Origin: Gracilaria gracilis
Lineage: Eukaryota > Rhodophyta > Florideophyceae > Gracilariales > Gracilariaceae
Assembly (NCBI GenBank): GCA_030374805.1
Contig: JARGSG010000204.1
Coordinates: forward strand, 98,981 to 162,980
Direction of reading: 5' to 3'
DNA length: 64,000 bases
Positions 1 to 9,384 of this stretch are shown here, piece after piece. Each line of letters starts with the position of its first letter. The first letter of the stretch is position 1. Position numbers and translations under genes: made by a program. The notes under the pieces were generated by a model. It was not told the DNA's origin, did no database searches, and saw only the letters and a list, made by a program, of their open reading frames with translations.

Positions 1-489
1 ATCACCGTTGGTATTGAAGAGTCCTTCGACTTCGATGGCAAGTCACATATTCTGTGTTACCCAATCGATGATCCTGTCGCGTTTGTAGAAGACGTGCATG
101 ATGGGAAGCTTCATCCTATTGTAGATGATAAGCTTATCGTCGAGCTCTACCCTAGCGCAAAAGCGGTGTGTGCGGAACGCGATATCGAACTGAAGAACAC
201 CGCCTATATTCTGACTATCGAGGACGATAGCGAGTTCGAGTACGAAGACGGCGATGACGATGACGATGACTTGGACGAGGATGAGGATGGGGATGATAGC
301 ACGTCCGTTGAGGTAATTGGCGAGTTTTCGCACAAAGAAAAGGAATACATGGTAATCCGTCCTCTTCAAACCATTTGGCTTGTGGCGAGGGAGGAAAACG
401 GAACATATAAACCAGTTCGAGACGAAAAGTTGGATCAAGTGCGACCAACCATTGAAGCCATCCTCGCCGAACGCGATCTAAGTCAATGA
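1..489 (+). CDS. DUF3727-type protein, 3' part (5' end outside window)
   Basis: The reading frame is open from base 1 and ends at TGA 487-489, so the N terminus is missing. The visible 162 residues contain two beta-rich halves (one around SHILCYPIDDPVAFVEDV, the other around KEYMVIRPLQTIWLVARE) flanking a very acidic D/E tract. This matches my memory of the DUF3727/DUF1292-like proteins of cyanobacteria and plastid-bearing eukaryotes. The biochemical role of that family is not known to me, and plastid location would be inferred from the family only. It converges on the next gene, with 94 bp between the two stops. The acidic tract (about residues 75-98) is low complexity and makes database scores less reliable. 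Confidence 0.7.
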   Translation: MTVGIEESFDFDGKSHILCYPIDDPVAFVEDVHDGKLHPIVDDKLIVELYPSAKAVCAERDIELKNTAYILTIEDDSEFEYEDGDDDDDDLDEDEDGDDSTSVEVIGEFSHKEKEYMVIRPLQTIWLVAREENGTYKPVRDEKLDQVRPTIEAILAERDLSQ

Positions 490-583
490 CGGAAGCTTAC
501 GTTGCCGTCACTGAAAACAAGCAAAAAGCCGTTACATTCGTATTCGACAAGACACTCCTTGTGGTTCGCAAATCTTTCAAGGT

Positions 584-2158
584 TCAGGCCCTTTTCTTCT
601 TTCGTGGCGTGACTATTTGTTGTCGCACAGACGATATTGTCTTACCCAAACATGACATTACTCGGTCCAGGACAATCGACGCCCCCCGGAAATATGGAAG
701 CTGTAACCATAACACAATCGCCAGCTTTATATGATACCACAATGGAAGCCACCCGAGAGTGGCCGTAGTCGCTGTGTACCCAATCTCAATCAAATACAAT
801 ATGCTCCAATACGATAACCAGTTATGACGGTATAGGCTTTTCGAATCGCGTGAATCTATCACCCCCTGTGACAGGTAGCATGGCAGAATAAATCCAACAG
901 CTACAGTTCCTAGAAACGTGACCATGCGCGGGGTTATCAGGAAAACGGCCCCCAATAGTGCTAATCCTGATTCAGCGACGACAGTGGAGAAATCTTCAGC
1001 ATGTTCTTCATTTACAACACCAGTGGCCACCAGAACTCTCAGAACGATGTTGAGCTTCTCCAGTCTATTTCGACCTTGCCTTCGTATTCTACTTCTTGTG
1101 GTCTTTGAGATGAGCGAATAAACTGTTTCTGCTCCTTTGGTGATATCCAGCTCTGCCCACAACAAGAAGTACAAGAGAAGGTTATCGATGTCGACAAGAA
1201 ACCCTTCGAAGAGCGCTGGACAGAAGTACCATACAAGGGAACGAGCAGACCATGTGAGCGCAAAAACAACCCAAAAACGCAATGTAGCCCGTTCCAGCGC
1301 CTCGTGCTCCTTTTCATTTTCAGGCATGTCAAAGATCGCCGATATAGAAGAAGAGCGATAGACGAAGTCATTTGAATCCAACAAGTATTGGTTGCGTCTA
1401 CTGTTCGAACGGGCGGTATCTCTAGCATCATCTGGGCTTGACGCTGATGAACGGCGCCTACGTGCAGGACCTGAGGAGCGACGACGCCCACGAGATACCC
1501 TTCCACGTGCAGCGTCTGGGGCTGGGTTGCGAGTCGGAGCGGAGTCCGGAATAGTTGAGTCGGTTTCTGGCGGTGTTTCGACGTCAACGGTATATAAAAG
1601 AAGGGCAGTGCGCATTGCAGGTCGAAAACACGCCAACACGAGAAGCCTTGTCCCTTGCAAGAAATAAGACAATCGCTTTCCAATCGTGGAATGAAAAAGA
1701 AACGCGAGACAGATGAAAATTAGGTGTGGTGTGGCGAGCGCAGCCAACTTAGACTTGGCTCGTATATCAGACAAAAACAATCGATAACTGGTCCGCACGC
1801 GGGTAGAAGTTCGCACATAAAACGAGCGCACGCGATGCAAAAAACGGAAGCGTCGTTCTAGATAGGAGATGAGGACGACAGCGATGGATATGGCAGCTTC
1901 CACCGCTAGTACGCGAGCTGGTTGGAGGCAAAACGCAAACCAGAGTTTCAGCAGCAAGCCAGCGATTGCAGGGAACAAAACGTTGTATATTTGAAGCAGA
2001 AGGGAGAGTATCGGGCGTAAGATAGCATGAAAAAGTCGGGCAATGAGGTAGAACGTTGTGAATGAAGATTGAAGTGTTTCGCGAGCAAGCGGCAAAACTT
2101 CCCGCAAATACAGCTGAGCCTGTGTGGTAAGCAACCTCGCAGCACGGACATACTCCAT
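584..2158 (-). CDS. Membrane protein with two HVA22/REEP (TB2/DP1)-like units
   Basis: A 524-residue protein. Residues 1-185 are mostly hydrophobic segments and 190-255 form an Arg/Ser-rich linker. A C-terminal TB2/DP1/HVA22 unit lies at about 442-500 (WLSYWSILYLIEIGY, then IKLAIVLWLQLPYFRGA). A second, more divergent copy of the pattern lies at about 293-350 (FWVVFALTWSARSL, LLLYFLLWAEL, KGAETVYSLI). The tail is basic (PRKKKRA). Known HVA22/REEP/Yop1 proteins shape tubular endoplasmic reticulum through hairpin membrane insertions and normally carry one unit in about 150-250 residues. An ER-shaping role is therefore likely but inferred. The gene has no visible intron. Confidence 0.75.
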   Translation of the reverse strand: MEYVRAARLLTTQAQLYLREVLPLARETLQSSFTTFYLIARLFHAILRPILSLLLQIYNVLFPAIAGLLLKLWFAFCLQPARVLAVEAAISIAVVLISYLERRFRFLHRVRSFYVRTSTRVRTSYRLFLSDIRAKSKLAALATPHLIFICLAFLFHSTIGKRLSYFLQGTRLLVLACFRPAMRTALLLYTVDVETPPETDSTIPDSAPTRNPAPDAARGRVSRGRRRSSGPARRRRSSASSPDDARDTARSNSRRNQYLLDSNDFVYRSSSISAIFDMPENEKEHEALERATLRFWVVFALTWSARSLVWYFCPALFEGFLVDIDNLLLYFLLWAELDITKGAETVYSLISKTTRSRIRRQGRNRLEKLNIVLRVLVATGVVNEEHAEDFSTVVAESGLALLGAVFLITPRMVTFLGTVAVGFILPCYLSQGVIDSRDSKSLYRHNWLSYWSILYLIEIGYTATTATLGWLPLWYHIKLAIVLWLQLPYFRGASIVLDRVMSCLGKTISSVRQQIVTPRKKKRA

Positions 2159-2597
2159 TGTTCAAAAGAGGCCGCTCTAGCAGAAGCCCGGACGAGTTTG
2201 TTCGTCAGGCGTAACCTCACAGGGCGTGGAGGAGAACTTCGTGGGTATCAGCAGATAGACTGGGTGTGGATATAAGCCTGGGCTCAGGTGACTGCAGAAT
2301 CCGTGGCCGTGGACGAACGGCAGGCGTTTTCGATCACAATGGAAGGGGAGCGGCATCTACAAACCAAACGAACGTTAACGACTCAACGTTTGCAGTTCGT
2401 GTATTTGAATGTTAGGCAGCAAGTGGGCCTTGCTGCAGAGGGTCCTTCAAAATTACAAAAATTAAACCCCGTGGTCTAATAATGCAGACCTTCCGCCGAA
2501 AACGCCTCCATGAAGAGCAGAATAAGATCAACTGATGATCTTCTGACCTAGAGTTTTTGCAGACAACCATTCGCTCTGTCGACGACCGTAGACATTA
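2159..2597. other. Intergenic, upstream of the HVA22-like gene
   Basis: This 439-bp gap lies between two minus-strand genes. It should hold the promoter of the HVA22-like gene and the 3' end of the acetyltransferase transcript. I see no convincing ORF, repeat or RNA gene. Confidence 0.5.
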
Positions 2598-3200
2598 TTA
2601 GTGACGAAGAAGCATTTCCAGTTCGATCCATGTGTCTTTACCATGTGAAATAGCACTTTCCCCGATTACGCTGAATCCAACCGATTCGTAGAAATGCACC
2701 AGGTACCGTTTGGATATCAGTAGGATGCGGTTGTATTGGCCAATGCGTTTTATGTTGTTCACATAAGCGCTCAACATCTGCCTACCTAATCCACGTCTCC
2801 TAAAACCGGAATCAATAACCACGCTATGGATGCAAACCACTTTCCCAGCGGCACAGTGCTCCTTCATCATAGACTCTGTCATTCTATCAGTGCCTTCTGG
2901 AGCCGCGGTTGCAGTCACAAACCCAATAATCTCTTTCGTTGAAGCGTTTTGTGCAATTTGGCAGAGCCCTCTGGTCACTAATGTTCGGTACTCTATAGCT
3001 TTCAAGGATGCCGCTTCATCCGAAGGGTAGCTGTTTCTCTCCAGCTCAAAAACTCTGGGAACAGCTTGTGCCTGCATAAGCTCCATCTTAAGATTTACCC
3101 CAGTGTCATTCCCGATTGACGAGCTTGAATCTTTCAACATTGTGATGTTGTTCGAAGCCTGCCTAGGGCAGCAAGCAAGGCTTCGTGACTCGCCACTCAA
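2598..3200 (-). CDS. GNAT-family N-acetyltransferase, AANAT-like
   Basis: A 200-residue protein whose C-terminal 140 residues read as a GNAT fold. The acetyl-CoA motif A is VCIHSVVIDSGFRRRGLGRQ, with the R-x-x-G-x-G core RRRGLG. It is followed by ILLISKRYLVHFYESVGF, the family's 'x-FYES-x-GF' strand-loop. The layout and the HSVVID start of motif A resemble arylalkylamine N-acetyltransferase (AANAT) and related amine acetyltransferases. The substrate cannot be read from the sequence. The first about 35 residues are Ser-rich and could be dispensable; a start at MELMQAQ is possible. It is transcribed away from the next gene, sharing about 340 bp of upstream DNA. Confidence 0.75.
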   Translation of the reverse strand: MSGESRSLACCPRQASNNITMLKDSSSSIGNDTGVNLKMELMQAQAVPRVFELERNSYPSDEAASLKAIEYRTLVTRGLCQIAQNASTKEIIGFVTATAAPEGTDRMTESMMKEHCAAGKVVCIHSVVIDSGFRRRGLGRQMLSAYVNNIKRIGQYNRILLISKRYLVHFYESVGFSVIGESAISHGKDTWIELEMLLRH

Positions 3201-3550
3201 ACTTCAGCAGGGAACCTCGACGAACGGTGACCTCATCGTGCGAGATGTCTCGATTAATTGTCTTCGCCAAACAAATGGCATTGCAGCATGCGAGGTTTGT
3301 AATTACATGTACTGTACATAACTTGGCAATACCAAGGGTCAAACAAACAAAATTGATGGTATTTTAGAGCTATTTTCACTTCTATTCTCAGCATGCGAGC
3401 AGGACAAAAATTCAAGAAATCATCAATAGCTCCCGCCTTTTTTGTTCAGGGTCATCAAGCTGAACTCATTCGTGTTCGTTCATCCTTGAGATCCTGGACA
3501 ATACGAATTCCACTTGCTCTCTTTTTTGCCAACACGCGTGTATGTTGGAG
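3201..3550. promoter_or_regulatory. Shared upstream region of divergent gene pair
   Basis: About 350 bp separates the start of the minus-strand acetyltransferase from the plus-strand start at 3551. Both promoters must lie here. I see no clear TATA box and make no claim of co-regulation beyond the geometry. Confidence 0.4.
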
Positions 3551-5035
3551 ATGCCTCGGCGAAGTGCTCGACTTCAACAAGCAGAATGTAACGCACTACC
3601 AGAGCGTGCGACGAAGCGACAACGCCATGAGAAACCCGCTACAGGAGTAAGCGCTTCGCGGACACCCCTAGCAGACTTGTCCAACTCTAATACCGATGAA
3701 ACGCGCGCGAAGAGCCGGCATCAAATACCAACCAAACAAACTCAGAAAGCTTACAAGAGAACGCGGAGCTCAAGCACAGCTGAAGCCAAACAAGAAGCAG
3801 AGTATCGCTTGGGCAGTAAGCCCATTTTGCAGGCCGAGACAGTACCCGTTACGAATCAAATGAAGCCCGAAGCTTCACGAACGAGGTCGCAAACGCGCAA
3901 AGTTCAAGAGCGTGGCGTAAAGCAAATTGGATCCCGAGCGAATTCAGAGAAGCTCTTATCACTTGCTGCCGAACAACGAAAACGAGCGCGTAAGCCGAAT
4001 TCCATGCAAATGACGTCGTCGTCAAGTCCAAAACAATCAAAAGTCGATTCAACAGCACCGTCGCCTGCGCAGAAGAAATCCGGCGATCCTTCGCCGCCAT
4101 CCCCAACGCATGAAAGAAAAGATGCGTCATCTGATATCCCTCTACCGCAAGCGAAAGATGGAAATCTACCGAAACCTTATCGTCAGAATTCGCCTTCACC
4201 TCCACTCTACCCTGAAGATGAAATTCGACCTGTGCCATCCCAACCGAAAGCTCTTCGACATGAAAGACGGCCAAAGCGTAATCTTCGCCCGCCCTCGCCG
4301 CCACCTTTATACCCTGAAGATGAAATCCAGCCTTTGCCCACGAAATTGAAGAAGACCCCTTCTTATGGTACGAGAACTAAGCTTAAAGAGGTTACCAACC
4401 TAAAATACCCCGTGCCAAAGCCCCAACCCCCAAGATTAACATCTCAAATTCAGTCGGCACCGTCACACCAATCCCCCAGCTTGCCAATATCTTCAAGTCT
4501 GCTAGAACACGAAGACGAAGTTGCTAAACCTTCTTTGTTAGATGAGCCTTCAAATGCAGAGCGTGACACACAGTCAACACCAAGAAGCCGCATTGTGAGG
4601 CAGTCTTCTGGCACTCCCAGTAGTGAACAGCTGCTTCAGAAAGACCCAAGCGCGGACTTAGCACCCCGGACGCAGACGCCTGGGTTCCGTTCCGAGTTAG
4701 AGACGCGATCAATCTACAAGTCTCAAATTGGCTCCAAAGCTGCAGCCCCGATACATACGTATAGCAAACGGCGGCAGAATAACCAGAATTTGGCTCTTCC
4801 ATCGAGAAAATCGCTCGGGGTGCGTTCAAGGACTTCCAGTGGGGAAAGCCCGGATTCGAAAGACAGCATAGCATACGATTCACAGAGTGATCAATCGGAC
4901 AATGATGATGAATCAGAAGATTCAGAACCTGAAAAATCCGACCGTGAGGATCCCGCACTCGTTTCTTTCATCGGGCAGCAACGGAAGCTTTGGGATGAGA
5001 TTGATGGTATTGACCTGGAGGAAGACCTATTCTAG
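3551..5035 (+). CDS. Basic, disordered nuclear-type protein; possible sororin-like cohesin protector
   Basis: 494 residues from ATG 3551 (MPRRSARLQQ); an in-frame ATG nine bases upstream is the alternative. The protein is rich in S, P, K and R and looks disordered. Visible elements are an N-terminal RRSAR, then RTPLADLSN at about residue 40, two copies of PPLYPEDEI embedded in PPSPP at about 212-265, an acidic stretch near the C terminus, and the ending FIGQQRKLWDEIDGIDLE. From memory, sororin-type proteins of plants and animals end in a short conserved block of the form F-I-x-x-Q-R...E-I/V-D-x-F-x-L-x-E, and plant members have a PLSDxTN-like N-terminal motif. The resemblance is short and may be chance. 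Otherwise it is a hypothetical protein. Confidence 0.7.
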   Translation: MPRRSARLQQAECNALPERATKRQRHEKPATGVSASRTPLADLSNSNTDETRAKSRHQIPTKQTQKAYKRTRSSSTAEAKQEAEYRLGSKPILQAETVPVTNQMKPEASRTRSQTRKVQERGVKQIGSRANSEKLLSLAAEQRKRARKPNSMQMTSSSSPKQSKVDSTAPSPAQKKSGDPSPPSPTHERKDASSDIPLPQAKDGNLPKPYRQNSPSPPLYPEDEIRPVPSQPKALRHERRPKRNLRPPSPPPLYPEDEIQPLPTKLKKTPSYGTRTKLKEVTNLKYPVPKPQPPRLTSQIQSAPSHQSPSLPISSSLLEHEDEVAKPSLLDEPSNAERDTQSTPRSRIVRQSSGTPSSEQLLQKDPSADLAPRTQTPGFRSELETRSIYKSQIGSKAAAPIHTYSKRRQNNQNLALPSRKSLGVRSRTSSGESPDSKDSIAYDSQSDQSDNDDESEDSEPEKSDREDPALVSFIGQQRKLWDEIDGIDLEEDLF

Positions 5036-5943
5036 GTGACAGACATGAGTATTCCCAGCGTATCTATCTATGTCGACCATCGACTCGCAGATCGGATCTT
5101 TCTTCTGCTAATCTTGCGCCATCTGAACGCAGAACGCGGAACATTTTTTTTGGCTTCAGAATGTAAACTTGACTTCTGCCCTGCGGCAAGTCAAAGTACT
5201 TTTACCCTGCGTTTCACGGCGTCTCCGAAGTCCTTGATTTTGGGAGAAACTCGTGACAAAGGTATACCTCAGTATGGGAGGCCAGAGTAGAAATGTCATT
5301 TGCAATTGAAACTGATGTTCACAGTGAAAGAGAAGAGTGGAGGTCGCCAACTGTCTAAATGTAGCTTTATCGAATATCGATTGCGGTCGGACCTGGACTG
5401 GCGAAGGTATTACCAAGGGTACGCTAGTTAATGACATTCACAACAAATCACGCAGAAGCGAAATAACTTGCCTTTAGTGCTCAAGAATTCGTTTCCTCAG
5501 GTGATATGCATGCATATGTATGCTCCGCTACACGGGAAGGATGGCATAGCTTGATTGCCTTGTCCGATCCCGAAACGTAATCTTGTATAGTGCATAAGGA
5601 CGACGCGGTCCTGTCCGCGGAGAGGATCCGGGATCCCTGGTGCTTCAACAGTCAAAGAGCGCTTTTAAACTCTAATTTGGATAACTGCTCTACTGTATCC
5701 TCCTTGCCTTTCGCATAGATACGATCTCCCAGTTTTTATACGCCTTTGTGACGTGGATCACGATCAATGTAAAACATCATACTTTCGAATAGTAAGGTTA
5801 TGCGAAGGACGCCCGTTGTCTGCGATGAAAATCTGCCATTGAACGCTTCCATTGACTGCGCTACCCGACTCTCTGGAGCAAAGAAGAGTTTATTGTACAG
5901 CTGCCCGTTCCGATAACAAGCCCTGCGCGTCAGTCATTGTCAG
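5036..5943. other. Intergenic, no gene seen
   Basis: About 900 bp of mixed composition downstream of the sororin-like candidate. Only short ORFs on both strands are present, without recognisable domains. No repeat or RNA gene was recognised. Confidence 0.5.
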
Positions 5944-6426
5944 ATGTTCAGTCCGTGGATGACTTTCGTCCCCGCGGATAAGGATTTCCCGAGAAGAACA
6001 AACCGGCTGGCTTTCTTGTCCCCAATATGTCGTATCCCTGGTCCTAGACAAGGTAGAGATGTGCGCATGTGTGTGGTGGTTCGGGAGCGTTTGCCTCGAA
6101 GTTTGCTCTGGCAAGTAGTTCGTGTCAAAAGTGACGAGGGTCGTCATGTTGTGAAAGTGGGAAAAGGAGAAGGGCGATCAGCGTTTGTTTCCAAAGACTA
6201 TCACAGTGTAACGGAAAGTCTGAAACGAAAGCGGCTGTCAAAAGCATTGCGGTGCTCCGTGCCAGAACATATTGGTGAAGAGCTTCAGAAGCTTGCAAGA
6301 AAATGGGATACCGTTCCGCTATGTGAGCGAGGTTTGGTGTATGCGGAAGTGTATGGGACCGAAGGGACGTATGCAGCCGTGGATGAAGTTCAAGGACCAT
6401 GTCCACTTACTCTTGATCCTCTCTGA
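5944..6426 (+). CDS. Hypothetical ORF, doubtful
   Basis: A 160-codon frame. The middle third looks more protein-like than the rest (a K/R/E-rich helix-forming stretch around LLWQVVRVKSDEGRHVVKVG and EELQKLARKWDTV). I recognise no family. It is isolated in an otherwise gene-free 2.8 kb and could be a fragment of an old mobile element or a chance frame. The start codon is unsupported. Confidence 0.25.
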   Translation: MFSPWMTFVPADKDFPRRTNRLAFLSPICRIPGPRQGRDVRMCVVVRERLPRSLLWQVVRVKSDEGRHVVKVGKGEGRSAFVSKDYHSVTESLKRKRLSKALRCSVPEHIGEELQKLARKWDTVPLCERGLVYAEVYGTEGTYAAVDEVQGPCPLTLDPL

Positions 6427-7848
6427 TATTGTGAGTGACCAGTTCTGGAAGAGGAGACTATATGTGTAGCCAACGAAATGTCTGAGATCGTAGGCTTCAC
6501 ACCGAGGACTTGAAAGGCTGCGCAATGGGATATGGGATGCTACAGGGTGTTATCTCAAGCTTCTCAAAGCGGTTGTTTCTTTCTTCTTTACTGTGGTCAA
6601 CCTCCCCTGATTCCGAGGCGGCAGGAGAGCTATCTACAGATCGCATCTAAAGGTAGTTCTCTCTCTTGAAGAAAGCCAAAAAGCGTAACGGCCACTAAAA
6701 AGCAGTTGTTTGGAATTATAGCGTCTTCTTTGAGGTATTCTGATGGTTTTATAGTGGTGTTCACTCATATACGTATAACAAAATACCTACCCTTGGCACA
6801 GGAGGAAGCTTCGGCATACTATCAAAGGTTTGATTGCTCACTCAAAGGCAAACCGACATTGTAGACAACCTTGCAAAATTGTGTGAGAACTTCTTTCGAG
6901 AGGGAAGTTCTCAAACCCATTAATTTGCTAGCCAGGCTCTACTCAACATGATTTGGCAGAAGGAGCTGCATTGGATGCTGGAGCTTCTCTGAGTTAGTCT
7001 GTTGGAGGCAGGTCGCAAACCAGTACCCGAGCTCATCCTCAGCTAGCAAGTGCTGTAGTGCAGGTGCTGTACTACGAGAACGGCAAGAACATAAAGACGC
7101 CGATTAAAGACTTACTACGTCTACTGCAATAGCTGATGCTTCTTCTGGAGAGCTGCCGCTGTAACCTAGCCGCCTGAAGACACCTGCGGTGACCTTCATA
7201 CATTCAGAGGACTATTGGTGGTAACAGCCTCTTATGGATGCCTGTCATCATGATGGAGAAGAACGTATTGAAATCCATCATGAAAGTCGCAAAGCCTTAC
7301 GGTGTCCTGAATGACTCTGCTTCCCTCAAGGAAGCCACAAACTTGTTCTGTTGGCGTTTGCAAGATCGGCGAAAGAAGTGGGCACCTCCTCACCACTCTC
7401 GTTCCCCCTGAGCCTTGCCCTTCGCGTGAGAATTCTGAAATCCACGAAGCTGCCTCACAGCAAGGCCCACAGTAGATACTGAAAGAGGAAAGCCGAGTAA
7501 AGAGAGGCATGGCGCTAACAAGGCAGTCAACAAGGACGCTGATGATGTACAGATATCGAACCAATTTGTTACTTTTTTTTTTATGATGATGACGTTTATG
7601 AAGATGTTTGCTCTTCATGAATGGTACCAGAGAAAAGAGAAGAGTCAAAAACTAAGCGGAGGCCTTGTATGATACCATACCAAATACATCGCGAGAAGAG
7701 CAACACACCATCACAACAAGTGCGCGACAGCAAGACGAAGCCTCATATCAAGCCGTCAGCAGTAGAAAAAACTATAAGTGGCAAAAAGCCGAAAACAGAC
7801 CAAACATACACGACCACACACAACCTCAAGCTACTTCTGCACCAATGG
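6427..7848. other. Intergenic, no gene seen
   Basis: About 1.4 kb downstream of HEMA. Short frames only, with no conserved motif. A T-rich tract lies near 7568-7581. Part of it will be the HEMA 3' region. Nothing else was recognised. Confidence 0.5.
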
Positions 7849-9384
7849 TTATAGCTTAAACAATGCTTCGATGTTTCGGAGCGTTTGAGTCCTTTCCTCC
7901 ATATCATCAAGACCTCGAAGATGAACCATAGGTGAATGCAGCATCTTATTGATAATACCCTTTGAAAGTTGCTCCACAGCCTTCCTCTCACTAGAAGATA
8001 GAGATGCTAGCTTGCCCCGAACACGCTCCATTTCGTCTTGCCTAATGCTTTCCGCACGCTGCTGAAGTTTGGAAATGGCTGGGATGCAGCCTAGAGAGTT
8101 GTGCCAATTATTGAAAGTAGTCTGTTCCTCCCTCAAAACGCCCTCAGCCTCCAGCATCAAGAATCGTCTCTTGGCCTGATTCTTGGCCACGACAGCCTTC
8201 AAATCGTCAACATTGTACGACAACACTCCTTCCATGCCATTGACATCGTTGCTGACATTCCGCGGGACAGAAATATCAATGAGCATGTGTCGGCCATTCT
8301 TGTCGAAGCACTCGTCAAGCAGAGCTCTTGTAACAATAGGTTCCGGGGCAGCAGTAGATGCGAATATGATATCACTCTGAGCAAGAACATCAAGCAGAGA
8401 TCCCCATACCTTGACCTTGACATCTGACCCATGGAACATCTTGACAAGCTCCTCTGCACGCTCCATTGAGCGATTGACAATGGTGATATCAGTGACGTTT
8501 CTCGAGAGCAGATGTTGCACAAGCAGACGCGACATCTTGCCGGCACCCATGATGCAAACACGGGCATGCTGGAGAGGGACATGTACGTCCTGCACGCTCT
8601 TCATCTCCGCGAGTTCAACGGCAGCACTGGAAATAGACACGGCACCCTTGGCAATTCCGGTCTCCGATCGCACGCGCTTACCGGCAGAGACAGCAATATT
8701 TAACAGGCGGGAAAGAATCTTTCCAGCAAAGCCACCCTTCTCACTGGCCAGTTCGTAGCACTTTTTCACTTGAGAAAGAATCTGACCCTCGCCAATAACA
8801 AGCGAGTCAAGGCCGGCAGAGACTCGGAACAGATGCCAGGTAGCCTCATCCTCAGTGAGCATGAAAAGATGCTTGCGCAGCTGACCGACAGCCAGTCCGC
8901 TGCGAGATGAGAGGTGTGCAATAACCTCCTGAATGGCCTGGAAGGGGTGATCAGAAACAATGTAGACTTCAAAACGGTTGCAAGTAGACAAAACAGCGGC
9001 CTCTGACACGGCAGACAAGGAGCAGAGGCGACCGGCAGCAGACTGCCATTCAGCTTCCGGGATGGAGAGCTTCTCGCGAACATCGACGGTTGCAGTGTGG
9101 TGGGAAAGGCCCATGACAACGACCTTGCCCAATGAGGCGGCAGAGCGCTTCTTCTCCTTGGGCTTTGCCGATTGGGTGGAGGCGGCGGTGGTTCGCTTGG
9201 CGGCACGATCATCCGGGTTGGTGGGTGAGGAATGCGACCCGGACTTGACGGCGGCCTGGGCGGCCCTCCATGAGCGGGCGCCGACCAGAACAGTGCGGCG
9301 AATTGGACGGCTGGTGTTGAGGGATCGCGAGGTGGTGAACGACGAAGCCGTCAATAGCGGCGCGACAAAAGTGGGGGCATCCAT
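7849..9384 (-). CDS. HEMA: Glutamyl-tRNA reductase, plastid
   Basis: A 511-residue enzyme of the C5 pathway. It reduces glutamyl-tRNA(Glu) to glutamate-1-semialdehyde with NADPH, the first committed step of plastid tetrapyrrole (chlorophyll, haem, bilin) synthesis. The mature part starts at about residue 86 (VVVMGLSHHTATVDVREKL). The catalytic-cysteine signature STCNRFEVY places the nucleophile at about Cys135. It is followed by HLFRVSAGLDSLVIGEGQIL, the NADPH-binding segment VCIMGAGKMSRLLVQHL and a C-terminal helical dimerisation domain. Residues 1-85 are rich in S/T/A/R and poor in acids, as expected for a plastid transit peptide. No frameshift is seen. The gene is followed by a gene-poor region and preceded by a very G+C-rich upstream segment. 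Confidence 0.97.
   Translation of the reverse strand: MDAPTFVAPLLTASSFTTSRSLNTSRPIRRTVLVGARSWRAAQAAVKSGSHSSPTNPDDRAAKRTTAASTQSAKPKEKKRSAASLGKVVVMGLSHHTATVDVREKLSIPEAEWQSAAGRLCSLSAVSEAAVLSTCNRFEVYIVSDHPFQAIQEVIAHLSSRSGLAVGQLRKHLFMLTEDEATWHLFRVSAGLDSLVIGEGQILSQVKKCYELASEKGGFAGKILSRLLNIAVSAGKRVRSETGIAKGAVSISSAAVELAEMKSVQDVHVPLQHARVCIMGAGKMSRLLVQHLLSRNVTDITIVNRSMERAEELVKMFHGSDVKVKVWGSLLDVLAQSDIIFASTAAPEPIVTRALLDECFDKNGRHMLIDISVPRNVSNDVNGMEGVLSYNVDDLKAVVAKNQAKRRFLMLEAEGVLREEQTTFNNWHNSLGCIPAISKLQQRAESIRQDEMERVRGKLASLSSSERKAVEQLSKGIINKMLHSPMVHLRGLDDMEERTQTLRNIEALFKL

Noticed and set aside
1039-1683. 214-codon minus-strand ORF
   Set aside because: Out-of-phase shadow of the HVA22-like gene, with no independent features.
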